From contig JAIPFF010000002.1 of assembly GCA_021736785.1 (NCBI GenBank), positions 124,001 through 188,000 of the forward strand: a stretch of DNA of 64,000 nucleotides, read 5' to 3'. Numbering within the stretch: the stretch's first letter is position 1; every line of letters begins with the position of its first letter. The notes beneath the pieces were generated by a model. It searched no databases. It was not told where the DNA came from and was given only the letters and a program-made list of their open reading frames with translations. A program made the translations under genes and the position numbers. The stretch is from Thiohalocapsa sp. (GTDB taxonomy: Bacteria > Pseudomonadota > Gammaproteobacteria > Chromatiales > Chromatiaceae). Below, in pieces: positions 1 through 9,119 of this stretch.

Positions 1-395
1 CCGTTCGCATAGGTGGCGAACAGCCAGCGCCCAAGATCCCAGGCTTCCCGGACTAACCAGAGCGCGCTGTTGTCGGAGACCTTGTCGCCGTGGGCTGCCT
101 TGTTGCCGTGGATGCGGATGGCGTGGAGCTTCTCCACGACCACGGTGGGAGTCACGGACTTGAATGCGTCGTTGCTGAGCAGATCCATGAAGTTGGACAT
201 CGGCGCACGCGGCAAGCCTGCCTGCTGATATACAATGCTGACGCAGCGCTCGGCGAACGCGCGCAGCTTTACTACCGCGCTCTCCGGGTCACCATGGGCG
301 TACTGCTCGGCAAAACCACAGAGAGACGCCAGCTCAGGCCACCGGGTCCGCAGATGCTCGAAGTTCTTAGATTGCATAATTTCGTTTACGCTCAT
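1..395 (-). CDS. hsdR: Type I restriction enzyme R subunit, N-terminal fragment (DUF4145 region)
   Basis: An open frame on the minus strand runs off the left edge of the window; only its first 131 codons are present. It starts at an ATG at 395 and encodes a helical region containing the pieces DPESAVVKLRAFAE, LHAIRIHGNKAAHGD and LWLVREAWDLGRWLF. This pattern is that of the DUF4145 domain found at the N terminus of many HsdR proteins, where it precedes the nuclease and translocase domains. HsdR is the ATP-dependent DNA-translocating and cleaving subunit of type I restriction-modification. The identification rests on the DUF4145 pattern alone, since the motor domains lie outside the window. Another DUF4145 protein is possible. 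The start is 33 bp behind the stop of the sigma-54 regulator on the same strand, so the two are probably co-transcribed. Confidence 0.6.
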   Translation of the reverse strand, partial: MSVNEIMQSKNFEHLRTRWPELASLCGFAEQYAHGDPESAVVKLRAFAERCVSIVYQQAGLPRAPMSNFMDLLSNDAFKSVTPTVVVEKLHAIRIHGNKAAHGDKVSDNSALWLVREAWDLGRWLFATYAN

Positions 396-428
396 GCGGG
401 CCTAACTAAGCGAAGACCATGCCAAGTG

Positions 429-1934
429 CTATTCGATGGCGTACTTCTCCAGGCGCTTCGAGAAGGTCTGATAGTTGGGAATGCCAAGCAAAGCCGCAGC
501 TTCCTTCTTCCGCTTGCCCGATTCCAACCACGCCTTTTCGACATAATGTCGCTCGACAGAATCCAATAAGGCATTTAAATCAAAACCTTGGCCAATCTCA
601 CGCCCCAAGACACCGTCACGTCCGTCGCGACTGGCCAGGTTGGCCAGCAAGCACTCTCGGGCCTCCTCGCCGGAAATCATCTGCCCCTCTGACCAGACAG
701 CCAACCGTCTTAGCGTGTTCAGCAACTCGCGGACGTTTCCCGGCCAAGTATGCCCCAAGAGAATCTTCTGTCCCTCTAAAGAAAGTTTTTTATCTTTGAA
801 CCCCGGCTCGTCTTGGCTCTCGTTGTTCACCTTCGCCAACAAGTGGTTGATCAACAACTTGACGTCCTCGCGGCGATGCCGCAGTGGTGGCAATCGGATA
901 ACAGCCACAGCCAGCCGGTAGAACAAGTCTTCACGAAACCGCCCCTCGGAAATCTCATCCAACAACGAACGGTTGGTCGCCGCGATGATGCGCACGCTCA
1001 CTTTCTTCGGAAACTTGGCACCTATCGGCCAGACCTCGCCATCCTCGAGCACCCGTAAGAAGCGGACTTGGGCGGCCGTGGGTAATTCACCCAACTCATC
1101 GAGAAACAGGGTGCCGCCGTCTGCCGCCTCGAACTTCCCTACTTGATTGGATGCCGCACCGGAGAAGGCGCCTTTGACGTGTCCGAAAAGAATGGATTCG
1201 ATGAGTTCATGCGGGATCGCGCCACAGTTGATCGGCACGAACGGCTCGTCTGCCCGCAGACTGGCGGCGTGAATAGCCTTGGCGAACAATTCCTTGCCCG
1301 TGCCAGATTCACCCTCGAGCAGTACGGGAACTGATCGAGGCGCCACCTTGCTGGCCATGTAAATGACCTTCTTCATCACTTCGCTGTGGTGAAGGATATC
1401 CTTAAACTGTGCAGCCACCGGCGGCAGTTCAGGCGCGGCACCTTCCAGCCTCGCATCCCTGTTCCTAATGTAGGAGGGCAACCATTCCGCTGTAAGCGAT
1501 ATCGGCAGGTTTACATCCCGAACGCCCCGCTGAAGGCTTGACTCCACCAAAGTGGCCGGGAATTCCGTTTCCGACAGGATGATCCAAGTCGTGGCCATTG
1601 CAGGCGTGCCCGGGCTGATGTGGAACGTCAGACGCAGTCCGTCTGGGTAATCGGCCTGCAAAGCCTTCAACGTCTTGCGACAGGCGGGGAATATCTCTTC
1701 GAAGTCAGTAGGGCTTACCAGCTTGTGATAGTGAACTTGGGCGGCATGACCGGTTCTCTGTTCCAGCCAGGACAGGAAAGGCACCACGTTCTGCGTCGGG
1801 TAGTTTGTCAGGAGGTGGACAGCATCGAAAGGTCTTGCAGCCAGGACATTCGCAACCGGGCCATCCCCATTTGTCTCGTTACGAGATGCCTTGAGGTCGG
1901 TTGCACCGAGCCAGCAGACAAGTACATCTAGCAT
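429..1934 (-). CDS. Sigma-54-dependent activator with CARF-like (RtcR-type) N-terminal sensor domain
   Basis: A 501-residue protein. Residues 1-165 form an alpha/beta sensor region beginning VLVCWLGATDL and carrying HISPGTPAM near residues 105-113, the kind of loop that binds nucleotides in CARF domains; RtcR has the same architecture. The AAA+ domain has Walker A GESGTGKE (about 208-215), the sigma-54 contact loop as GAFSGA (255-260; usually GAFTGA), Walker B GGTLFLDE (273-280) and an arginine finger in RFREDLFYRL. A Fis-type helix-turn-helix lies at the C terminus (KKEAAALLGIPNYQTF). It would activate a sigma-54 promoter in response to a ligand, perhaps a cyclic oligonucleotide or RNA end. 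It lies 33 bp upstream of hsdR on the same strand. A longer frame opens at GTG 1973, but the domain begins at ATG 1934. The function of the sensor is inferred. Confidence 0.82.
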   Translation of the reverse strand: MLDVLVCWLGATDLKASRNETNGDGPVANVLAARPFDAVHLLTNYPTQNVVPFLSWLEQRTGHAAQVHYHKLVSPTDFEEIFPACRKTLKALQADYPDGLRLTFHISPGTPAMATTWIILSETEFPATLVESSLQRGVRDVNLPISLTAEWLPSYIRNRDARLEGAAPELPPVAAQFKDILHHSEVMKKVIYMASKVAPRSVPVLLEGESGTGKELFAKAIHAASLRADEPFVPINCGAIPHELIESILFGHVKGAFSGAASNQVGKFEAADGGTLFLDELGELPTAAQVRFLRVLEDGEVWPIGAKFPKKVSVRIIAATNRSLLDEISEGRFREDLFYRLAVAVIRLPPLRHRREDVKLLINHLLAKVNNESQDEPGFKDKKLSLEGQKILLGHTWPGNVRELLNTLRRLAVWSEGQMISGEEARECLLANLASRDGRDGVLGREIGQGFDLNALLDSVERHYVEKAWLESGKRKKEAAALLGIPNYQTFSKRLEKYAIE

Positions 1935-1981
1935 ACGAAGCCCCAGGTAACATTCGTTATTTCTGAGTATCACACATTACC

Positions 1982-2009
1982 TTGCGCTTGTTGTCACAAG
2001 TTTGCGCAA
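1982..2009. promoter_or_regulatory. Nested inverted repeat in divergent promoter region (possible operator)
   Basis: Between the sigma-54 regulator and the Abi_2 gene, TTGCGC (1982-1987) and GCGCAA (2004-2009) form an outer inverted repeat around an inner CTTGT/ACAAG pair (1987-1991 and 1996-2000). This could bind a regulator of either gene. No clear sigma-54 -24/-12 element was found next to it. Confidence 0.3.
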
Positions 2010-2066
2010 CTACACGCTTGAACTTCACTGGATTTTCGGAAGCTCCATATTTGCGAGGTTGGAGGG

Positions 2067-2117
2067 ATGAAGACACCGACGAGATACTCCCTGGAAGTGC
2101 GGAGCGGTTCAGTCTGA
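2067..2117 (+). pseudogene. Possible remnant of an IS3-family transposase orfA start
   Basis: A 16-codon frame preceded directly by GGAGGG encodes a peptide beginning MKTPTRYSLEVRSG. This resembles the conserved N terminus of IS3-family OrfA proteins (RYSPEVRERAVR), after which a small deletion or frameshift appears to end it. The stop lies one base before the Abi_2 start, so it could instead act as a short leader. The match is short and the call tentative. Confidence 0.3.
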
Positions 2118-2118
2118 G

Positions 2119-3114
2119 ATGGCCTACGGTAAGCCTTGGTTAAGCTACGAAGACCAACTGGAGAAGCTGACGGATCGCGGTCTGCTGGTGACGGACCGCG
2201 CCAAGGCGCTGGAATACCTCGAACGTATCGGCTATTACCGACTGAGCGGCTACTGGTTTCCGTTCAGGGAGCGGTCGGGCAAGCTGGTTCTGCTCGATGG
2301 ACAGCGCAGAAAGCCCCCCAATCCCAAGCGCGTCGAGACTGTCGCACTCGATGACTTCAAGCCCGGGGCCACGTTCGAGCAGGCAGTGCTGCTCTATATC
2401 TTCGACAAGAAACTGCGGCTGCTGGCGATGGATGCCCTTGAGCGGATCGAGATCGCACTCAGGGTCGACATCTCCCATTCTCTTGGAAGTCTGGATGCCT
2501 TCGCCTACCTACGCGCGGAGCTTTTCCACGAATCCTTCAGCCGCCGGCTCGACCCCAAGACCGGCCTGACCAGGCATCATTCTTGGCTAAGCAAACAGGC
2601 GCAGCTCATTGCCCGATCCAAGGAAGAGTTCGTTCGCCACAACAAGGCCAAGTATGGTCTGCCATTGGCGATTTGGGTCTCCTGCGAGGTCTGGGACTTC
2701 GGCGCGATGTCCAAGCTCTTCGCCGGCATGCGCGTGCAGGAACAGGACGCCATCGCTGCCAAGTACGGTGTTAGCGACGGAAGGGTCTTCGCGAGTTGGC
2801 TTCGGAGTCTGAACTATCTGCGTAACCTGTGTGCGCACCACAGCCGCTTGTGGAACAGGAATATTGTCGATCAGCCAAAGCTTCCGAGCGCATTGGAGAT
2901 GCCCTGGGTTGTCCCCTTCGAGCAAGATGCACATGCTCGGGCCAGGTGTTTTCTACTGTTGCGGATCACCCGCCACGTTCTGCAGCGCGTAAATCCGGGG
3001 TCGACCTGCCCTGCTCGCTTGCGCGAGCACCTTCAAAGTTTCCCGGACCTAAGCCATCTGGGGCTGGGCCTGACCGATCTTGGCGCTCCGCAGGGCTGGG
3101 AAGGGACCTGGTGA
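2119..3114 (+). CDS. Abi_2 family abortive infection protein (AbiD/AbiF-like)
   Basis: A 331-residue protein of the Abi_2 family, whose members abort phage infection in lactococci and related systems. The typical opening (KPWLSYEDQLEKLTDRGL, then RIGYYRLSGYWFPF) is intact. Near residue 235 the sequence LRNLCAHHSRLWNR gives the RNxxxH signature of a HEPN-fold ribonuclease, so RNA cleavage is the likely activity. Length is normal for the family. It is transcribed away from the sigma-54 regulator and hsdR and has only a weak ribosome-binding site. The context is a defence cluster beside two tRNA genes. Family assignment is secure; the phage target and trigger are unknown. Confidence 0.85.
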   Translation: MAYGKPWLSYEDQLEKLTDRGLLVTDRAKALEYLERIGYYRLSGYWFPFRERSGKLVLLDGQRRKPPNPKRVETVALDDFKPGATFEQAVLLYIFDKKLRLLAMDALERIEIALRVDISHSLGSLDAFAYLRAELFHESFSRRLDPKTGLTRHHSWLSKQAQLIARSKEEFVRHNKAKYGLPLAIWVSCEVWDFGAMSKLFAGMRVQEQDAIAAKYGVSDGRVFASWLRSLNYLRNLCAHHSRLWNRNIVDQPKLPSALEMPWVVPFEQDAHARARCFLLLRITRHVLQRVNPGSTCPARLREHLQSFPDLSHLGLGLTDLGAPQGWEGTW

Positions 3115-3454
3115 GGCAACAGCGTTGTGGAAGTGCTCGCACAATAAAGAACCCCTCCGCGATCTCCCCGCCGAAGCGGATTGACCGGGAGGGGCCGTGT
3201 TACTGATAACAATAGGTCAATTTGCACTAGGCATCAATCGGCAAGCGCAGAGTTCCCGAACTTTCCGATGGCCACGGCCCCGACGAATCAGGCACAGGGA
3301 AACAAGTCGTTGGATCAGGGTGCTTCCACTTGCCACGCTGCGGTAGACCGCACCGCACGATTCACCGAACCATGGCGCAGTGCCGCAACGATGCGAGCAC
3401 CCCATCGAGATCGGGGCGGATTTCGGCCCGATTCACACCCGACCTTCACCGAAA
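3115..3454. other. Gene-free stretch between Abi_2 and the tRNA-Glu terminator
   Basis: About 340 bp without a convincing frame. CCCCTCC near 3152 and GGGAGGGG near 3188 can pair as a loose hairpin just after the Abi_2 stop, without a T run. This is where a junction between a defence insertion and the tRNA-proximal core would be expected, but no copy of the tRNA 3' end was seen here. Confidence 0.4.
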
Positions 3455-3490
3455 CGAAAAACGGGTTGCCGGAATTTGCCGGCAACCCGT
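3455..3490 (-). terminator. Rho-independent terminator of tRNA-Glu
   Basis: ACGGGTTGCCGG (3461-3472) and its exact complement (3479-3490) form a 12-bp stem with a 6-base loop. On the minus strand the stem is followed by TTTTTCG. It lies 32 bp past the tRNA-Glu 3' end. Confidence 0.9.
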
Positions 3491-3521
3491 TCTCTTTGAG
3501 CCGCTTGCGGCGTCTCTTATT

Positions 3522-3597
3522 TGGCGTCCCCACGGGGATTCGAACCCCGGTTGCCGCCGTGAAAGGGCGGTGTCCTAGGCCTCTAGACGATGGGGAC
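3522..3597 (-). tRNA. tRNA-Glu (TTC)
   Basis: The reverse complement begins GTCCCCATCGTCTAGAGGCC, has the anticodon loop CTTTCAC with anticodon TTC, carries the T-loop GGTTCGAATCC, and ends with an encoded CCA. All four arms pair. Its 3' end faces the defence-gene segment. Confidence 0.97.
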
Positions 3598-3615
3598 TTA
3601 GGACTTACTACGAAA

Positions 3616-3664
3616 AATCCGGCTCGGCCTAGCTTGACGCAGGTGGGCTCGGCCGAGCCGGATT
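3616..3664. terminator. Bidirectional hairpin terminator between the two tRNA genes
   Basis: AATCCGGCTCGGC (3616-3628) and its exact complement (3652-3664) form a 13-bp stem. It is flanked by an A run on the left and a T-rich run on the right, so it can act in both directions. It would end the tRNA-Ala transcript before tRNA-Glu. Confidence 0.75.
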
Positions 3665-3672
3665 GTTGTTTT

Positions 3673-3748
3673 TGGTGGAGCCAGGCGGGATCGAACCGCC
3701 GACCTCAACACTGCCAGTGTTGCGCTCTCCCAGCTGAGCTATGGCCCC
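3673..3748 (-). tRNA. tRNA-Ala (GGC)
   Basis: The reverse complement begins GGGGCCATAGCTCAGCTGGG, has a 5-bp anticodon stem with loop CTGGCAG (anticodon GGC), the T-loop GGTTCGATCCC, and an encoded CCA end. The cloverleaf is complete. Confidence 0.97.
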
Positions 3749-3972
3749 ATGCGAGAAGCCGCGTATTATAGGGGGCTGTTTCGGGGGTGTCTAGTCTGGA
3801 CGCGATGATTTTTTCGTCCGCAGGACCGTTTCGATCGATGGCCGCACGCGGCGTGCGCGCCGGGCTCGCGGCGTCGCGAGCACCCCGAAAATGCCGCATC
3901 GGGGCTTGCTTAAGTCCCCGTCAGCGACCATCTTGTCCGCGCCTGAATTATGCTTTTCGGAGACCGTAAAAC

Positions 3973-4848
3973 ATGTTGCGCATCCTACTTTACGTAGCGA
4001 CCAACTTCGCGATCTTGGCCGTGCTCTTCGTGGTGCTGAACCTTTTCGGTCTCGGCACCACGACGAGCGGCAGCGGCCTGTTCGTGATGGCGCTGTTGTT
4101 CGGCTTCGGCGGTTCGATGATCTCGCTGTTCATCTCCAAATGGATGGCCAAGCGCTCCATGGGTGTGCAGATCATCGAGCAGCCGACGACGCCGTTCGAG
4201 CAGTGGCTGTTCGAAACCGTCCGCCGGCAGTCGGAGGAGAGCGGCATCCGCATGCCGGAGGTCGGCATCTTCGACTCGCCGGAGCCGAATGCCTTCGCCA
4301 CCGGGTGGAACCGCAACGACGCCCTGGTCGCGGTCAGCACCGGCCTGCTGCAGAATATGAACAAGGACGAGGTCGAGGCCGTCGTCGGCCACGAGATCAG
4401 CCACGTCGCCAACGGCGACATGGTGACGCTCGCGTTGATCCAGGGCGTACTGAATACCTTCGTCATCATCCTCGCGCGCATCATCGGCGGCTTTGTCGAC
4501 CAGGCGCTGCGCGGCCAGGACAACGAGGGCGGCGTCGGCATCGGCTATTTCGTCGTGTCCATCATCGCCGAGATCATCCTCGGCTTCCTGGCGTCGATCG
4601 TCGTCATGTGGTTCTCCCGCTACCGCGAGTTCCGCGCCGACGCCGGCGGCGCCAGACTCGCCGGGCGCGAGAAGATGATCGCGGCGCTGCGCGCGCTGCA
4701 GCGGGTGCACGAGCCGCATGATCTGCCCGCCGGCGAGTTCGCCGCGTTCGGCATTTCCGGCGGTATCGGCGATGGCTTCAAAAAGCTCTTCGCCAGCCAT
4801 CCGCCGCTCGAAGAGCGGATCGCCGCGCTCGAGGCGGCTCGCCCGTAA
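3973..4848 (+). CDS. htpX: Membrane zinc metalloprotease HtpX
   Basis: A 291-residue M48-family protease of the inner membrane that degrades misfolded membrane proteins together with FtsH. Two N-terminal membrane segments (about residues 5-25 and 35-55) precede the catalytic HEISH motif ([13 protein letters not shown], near residues 139-151). A second pair of hydrophobic segments follows, and then EFRADAGGA supplies the third zinc-ligand glutamate. Length is normal. GGAG lies 10 bases upstream of the ATG. It is monocistronic-looking, between the tRNA genes and uvrA. Confidence 0.95.
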   Translation: MLRILLYVATNFAILAVLFVVLNLFGLGTTTSGSGLFVMALLFGFGGSMISLFISKWMAKRSMGVQIIEQPTTPFEQWLFETVRRQSEESGIRMPEVGIFDSPEPNAFATGWNRNDALVAVSTGLLQNMNKDEVEAVVGHEISHVANGDMVTLALIQGVLNTFVIILARIIGGFVDQALRGQDNEGGVGIGYFVVSIIAEIILGFLASIVVMWFSRYREFRADAGGARLAGREKMIAALRALQRVHEPHDLPAGEFAAFGISGGIGDGFKKLFASHPPLEERIAALEAARP

Positions 4849-4941
4849 CCGACGTCGCATCGGCGGCGTGCCTCGGCTTCGAGGCACGCCGCCCCTCTCT
4901 GCCCGCCCCGCCCCGCACACCTGCCAGCACCTCCGCGCACC

Positions 4942-7767
4942 ATGGACAGCATCCGCATCCGCGGCGCCCGCACCCACAATCTGAAGAACATCGACATCGA
5001 CCTGCCGCGCAATCGGCTGGTGGTGCTGACGGGCCTGTCCGGCTCCGGCAAGTCGTCGCTCGCGTTCGATACCATCTATGCGGAGGGCCAGCGGCGTTAC
5101 GTGGAGTCCCTCTCCGCCTACGCGCGGCAGTTCCTGTCCGTGATGGACAAGCCGGACGTGGACCATATCGAGGGCCTGTCGCCGGCGATCTCCATCGAGC
5201 AGAAGACCACGTCGCACAACCCGCGCTCGACGGTCGGCACCATCACCGAGATCCACGACTACCTGCGCCTGCTGTTCGCGCGGGTCGGCACGCCGCACTG
5301 CCCGGCCCACGGCGAGCCGCTGGAGGCGCAGACGGTGAGCCAGATCGTCGACCGCATCCTGGCCCTGCCGGAGGGCGAGAAGCTGATGCTGCTGGCGCCC
5401 GTGGTCTCGGCGCGCAAGGGCGAGTATCAGCACCTGCTCGGCGAGCTGAACGCCCAGGGCTTCGTGCGCGCGCGCATCGACGGCGACCTGTACGAGTTGG
5501 ACGACCCGCCCGCGCTCGACCTGAAAAAGAAGCACGACATCGAGGTCGTCGTGGACCGCTTTCGGGTGCGGGGCGACCTGCAACTGCGCCTGGCGGAGTC
5601 CATCGAGACGGCGCTCAAGCTCTCGGGCGGGATCGTGCGCATCGCCTGGATGGACGAGCCCGAACGCGCGCCGGAGACCTTCTCGGCCTCGTTCGCCTGC
5701 CCGATCTGCGGCTACAGCGTCCCGGAGCTCGAGCCGCGGCTGTTCTCGTTCAACAACCCGGCGGGTGCCTGCCCGAGCTGCGACGGCCTCGGCGTGGAAC
5801 AGTACTTCGACCCGGTCAAGGTGGTGGCGCAACCGGCGCTGAGCCTGGCCGACGGCGCCGTGCGCGGCTGGGACCGGCGCAACGGCTATTACTTTCAGAT
5901 GATCCGGGCGCTCGCGGAGCACTACGGCTTCGATGTCGAGACGCCCTGGGAGGCGCTGCCGGAGCAGGCCCGCAAGGTCGTGCTGCACGGCAGCGGCACC
6001 GAGAAGCTGAAGCTCAAGCTGCCCCACGAGCGCGGCAGCGGCAAGCTGCGCGCCTTCGAGGGCATTCTGCCGAACATGCAGCGGCGCTATCGGGAGACCG
6101 ACTCGGCCACGGTGCGCGAGGAACTGGCCCGCTTCATCTCTCACCAGCCCTGCCCCGCCTGCGGCGGCGCCCGGCTCAACGAGGCGGCGCGCCATGTGCT
6201 GGTCGGCGGCACCGATCTGGCGGCGATCTCGGCGATGCCCGTCGGCGACAGCCTGGCCTGGTTCGAGACGCTGTCGCTGCCCGGCAAGCGCGGCGAGATC
6301 GGCGCCAAGATCAACAAGGAGATCGCCACCCGGCTCAAGTTCCTGGTGGACGTGGGCTTGGATTACCTGACGCTGGCACGCAGCGCCGACAGCCTGTCCG
6401 GCGGCGAGGCCCAGCGCATTCGGCTCGCGAGCCAGATCGGCGCCGGGCTGGTCGGCGTCATGTATATCCTGGACGAGCCCTCCATCGGCCTGCACCAGCG
6501 CGACAACGCCCGGCTGCTGCGCACGCTGACGCACCTGCGCGACTTGGGCAACAGCGTCATCGTCGTCGAGCACGACGAGGAAGCGATCCGCGCCGCCGAT
6601 CAAGTGGTGGACCTCGGCCCCGGCGCCGGCGTGCACGGCGGCGAAATCGTTGTCCAGGGCAGCGCCGAGGAGATCGCGGCAAACCCGGCGTCGTTGACCG
6701 GGCGCTACCTGTGCGGCGATCTGCGGGTCGACATTCCCGCCGAGCGCCGCCCCGCCGCCGGCGGCAAATGGCTGCGTATCGTCGGCGCCACCGGCAACAA
6801 CCTGCAGCAGGTTGACGCGGCAATCCCGGTCGGCACCTTCTGTGTCGTCACCGGCGTCTCCGGCTCCGGCAAGTCGACGCTGATCAACGATACGCTGTAT
6901 CCGATGGCGGCCCGGCGCCTGAACAACGCCACGCTGCGCGCCGCGCCCCATGCGGCCATCGAAGGGCTGGAGCACTTCGATAAGGTCGTCGACATCGACC
7001 AAAGCCCCATCGGGCGCACGCCGCGCTCGAACCCGGCCACCTATACCGGCCTGTTCGGCCTGATCCGCGACCTGTTCGCGGCGGTGCCGGAGTCGCGCTC
7101 GCGCGGCTACACATCCGGGCGCTTCAGCTTCAACGTCAAGGGGGGGCGCTGCGAGGCCTGCAAGGGCGACGGCCTGATCCGGGTCGAGATGCACTTCCTG
7201 CCGGACGTCTACGTGCAGTGCGACGTCTGCCAGGGGCGGCGCTACAACCGGGAGACGCTGGAGGTCCGCTACAAGGGCAAGACCATCGACGAGGTGCTTG
7301 ATCTCACCATCGAGGACGCGCTGGAATTCTTCGAGCCGGTGCATGTGCTCGCGCGCAGGCTGCAGACGCTGATCGACGTGGGCCTGGCCTACGTGCGCCT
7401 GGGCCAAAGCGCGGTGACGCTCTCCGGCGGCGAGGCCCAGCGCGTGAAGCTGTCGCGCGAGCTCGGCAAGCGCGACACCGGCCGCACGCTCTATATTCTG
7501 GACGAGCCGACCACCGGCCTGCACTTCCACGACGTCAAGCATCTGCTCGACGTGCTGCATCGCCTGCGCGACGCCGGCAACACCATTGTCGTCATCGAGC
7601 ACAATCTGGACGTCATCAAGACTGCCGACTGGATCATCGACCTCGGCCCCGAGGGCGGCGACAAGGGCGGGCGCATCATCGCCGCCGGCACGCCGGAGGA
7701 GATCGCCGCCCGCGAGGCCTCCTACACCGGGCAGTTCCTGCGCCCCCTGCTGGCCCGCGGCTGGTAA
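4942..7767 (+). CDS. uvrA: Excinuclease ABC subunit A
   Basis: A 941-residue UvrA, the DNA-damage recognition ATPase of nucleotide excision repair, acting with UvrB and UvrC in the cytoplasm. Both ABC modules are complete: Walker [10 protein letters not shown] near residue 31 and GVSGSGKST near 640, and signature LSGGEAQR in each half. Zinc-binding cysteine sets are present (CPICGY...[12 protein letters not shown]...CDVCQG). Length equals the family norm. The protein ends LARGW, and the DNA just past its stop is a degenerate second copy of the gene tail (see the repeat at 7750). Confidence 0.98.
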   Translation: MDSIRIRGARTHNLKNIDIDLPRNRLVVLTGLSGSGKSSLAFDTIYAEGQRRYVESLSAYARQFLSVMDKPDVDHIEGLSPAISIEQKTTSHNPRSTVGTITEIHDYLRLLFARVGTPHCPAHGEPLEAQTVSQIVDRILALPEGEKLMLLAPVVSARKGEYQHLLGELNAQGFVRARIDGDLYELDDPPALDLKKKHDIEVVVDRFRVRGDLQLRLAESIETALKLSGGIVRIAWMDEPERAPETFSASFACPICGYSVPELEPRLFSFNNPAGACPSCDGLGVEQYFDPVKVVAQPALSLADGAVRGWDRRNGYYFQMIRALAEHYGFDVETPWEALPEQARKVVLHGSGTEKLKLKLPHERGSGKLRAFEGILPNMQRRYRETDSATVREELARFISHQPCPACGGARLNEAARHVLVGGTDLAAISAMPVGDSLAWFETLSLPGKRGEIGAKINKEIATRLKFLVDVGLDYLTLARSADSLSGGEAQRIRLASQIGAGLVGVMYILDEPSIGLHQRDNARLLRTLTHLRDLGNSVIVVEHDEEAIRAADQVVDLGPGAGVHGGEIVVQGSAEEIAANPASLTGRYLCGDLRVDIPAERRPAAGGKWLRIVGATGNNLQQVDAAIPVGTFCVVTGVSGSGKSTLINDTLYPMAARRLNNATLRAAPHAAIEGLEHFDKVVDIDQSPIGRTPRSNPATYTGLFGLIRDLFAAVPESRSRGYTSGRFSFNVKGGRCEACKGDGLIRVEMHFLPDVYVQCDVCQGRRYNRETLEVRYKGKTIDEVLDLTIEDALEFFEPVHVLARRLQTLIDVGLAYVRLGQSAVTLSGGEAQRVKLSRELGKRDTGRTLYILDEPTTGLHFHDVKHLLDVLHRLRDAGNTIVVIEHNLDVIKTADWIIDLGPEGGDKGGRIIAAGTPEEIAAREASYTGQFLRPLLARGW

Positions 7768-7913
7768 GCCGGGCCGATCGCCGAGCCGGGCACGCCGGCC
7801 TTGCCTCGGCATGCGTCGGCGCCGCGGCTGGCCAGGGGCTGGCCCGCGGCTGGTAAGCCGGGCCGGCCGCAGAGCCGGACATGCCGGCGTTGCTTCCGCA
7901 TGCATCGGCGCCG
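7750..7913. repeat. Imperfect 89-bp tandem duplication of the uvrA 3' end
   Basis: The segment starting TGGCCCGCGGCTGGTAAGCC at 7751 recurs exactly at 7840 (offset 89). Similarity continues with scattered differences through CATCGGCGCCG near 7913. The second copy carries the final uvrA codons and stop again but is not in an open gene. Confidence 0.8.
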
Positions 7914-7947
7914 ATCGGCCGCGACTCGATGGCCGCGGGGCGCCTGT

Positions 7948-8949
7948 CTACTGCGCGCCGAAAGGCGTCTTCGCATCCGGGTAGACCATCTCGACATCGA
8001 AGACGGTCTCGCTAGCGGGGTCGACGGTCACCCGAACGCCGGCGACGAACGGCGAGCCCGGCACTTCCAAGCGCCGAAAACGCTCGCCGGCCCGGTCGCC
8101 GTTTTGGTCCTGCAGCGGCGCATCGAAGCGAAAGCGGTGGGTGTCGCCGTGGATGGCGAGCACCGGTCCGGGATAAGCGGCGAGCAGGCTTCGCAGATCC
8201 TGCTTGAGGGAGCGAAAGCCTTCCCGGCGTCCGCGCTCCTCGAACGCGGGGTTGGCGTGGAAGGCCACCACCACCGCGCCGATGCCGTCCTTGACCGCCA
8301 TCGCCGCGACCCGCGAGAGCAAATCGCTGTTGGCCTGCTCGCGCGCACGCAGTTCCGCCATGGCGGCCTTGTCCCGCGGCAGGTAATTGTTATTGCTGCC
8401 GACCACGTGCACCAGCACCAGCAGTACGCCGTCGCGGACCAGATACAGGTTCTCGGGGAAGGACGGATCAGGCACGACGGCGCCGGCCGCCGCCGCGCGC
8501 AGCACACCGGCATCCGCGTAGAAGACCCGGCGCAGCAGGGCGAGCCGCTCCAAAGGATCGTGTCCCCCGGCACGCGCGCGATGGCAGTCCGTCCATTCAT
8601 TGTCGCCGGGCGTATAGAGCACGGGCACCGGCTGCTCGCGAAACAGCGTCGCGACGCCGCGCAAACGGCGCTCGCTGCAGGGCTGGCTGCCGCCCTTGAT
8701 GTCGCCCACGTGCAGGATAAACGGCGTGCCGCCGCGCACGCCGTCGCGCAGAATCATCTGCAGGCCCGAGGTCTCGGCATCCGAGTACGGTAGATCGCCG
8801 ACGGCGAGAAAGCGCAACGGGTCGGCCGCCGCGGCGGCGGAGAAAGCCGCGCCGGCCAGCAGCAAAAGTGCGGCAACGCACGCTCGCGAGGCGGACGGGG
8901 CGCGCGCGAAGCTCGGCGGCGAGAGCGGGATGCGCGGTAGTGAGGACAT
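7948..8949 (-). CDS. Exported metallophosphoesterase-like protein
   Basis: A 333-residue protein with an N-terminal signal peptide (hydrophobic core [18 protein letters not shown]). The calcineurin-like metal-binding motifs follow in order: [29 protein letters not shown] and HGDTHRF. These would hold two metal ions for hydrolysis of a phosphoester in the periplasm. The substrate is unknown. The frame extends upstream to 9069, but residues before ATG 8949 are low-complexity Arg/Ala and lack export features. It stands alone, convergent with uvrA. Confidence 0.75.
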   Translation of the reverse strand: MSSLPRIPLSPPSFARAPSASRACVAALLLLAGAAFSAAAAADPLRFLAVGDLPYSDAETSGLQMILRDGVRGGTPFILHVGDIKGGSQPCSERRLRGVATLFREQPVPVLYTPGDNEWTDCHRARAGGHDPLERLALLRRVFYADAGVLRAAAAGAVVPDPSFPENLYLVRDGVLLVLVHVVGSNNNYLPRDKAAMAELRAREQANSDLLSRVAAMAVKDGIGAVVVAFHANPAFEERGRREGFRSLKQDLRSLLAAYPGPVLAIHGDTHRFRFDAPLQDQNGDRAGERFRRLEVPGSPFVAGVRVTVDPASETVFDVEMVYPDAKTPFGAQ

Positions 8950-9058
8950 GGCGGCAGAGATCGACCAAATTTGGCGGGTTTTCGCGACACCGGAACAGGC
9001 AATGCGCACGCCGCGTACGCGGGCCGGCCTCGAAGAGCCCGGTGCGGATGCGCGGCGC

Positions 9059-9119
9059 GTCAGGGGCATATCAGGGGCGCATCAGGGGCACATCAGGGGC
9101 ACATCAGAAGCACATCAGC
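9059..9119. repeat. 11-bp tandem repeat, about 5.5 units
   Basis: Units of ATCAGGGGCAC with minor changes run head to tail from 9059 to 9119. The last unit covers the stop codon (9115-9117) of the minus-strand secreted-protein gene. It lies between two minus-strand genes. Confidence 0.9.

Noticed and set aside
1974-2118. Sigma-54 promoter between the regulator and Abi_2 gene
   Set aside because: No GG-N10-GC element with a good surrounding match was found on either strand.
3985-7905. Very long minus-strand frame opposite htpX and uvrA (over 1300 codons)
   Set aside because: Antisense open frame caused by high GC. The plus-strand genes have all family motifs, and the antisense product is low-complexity.
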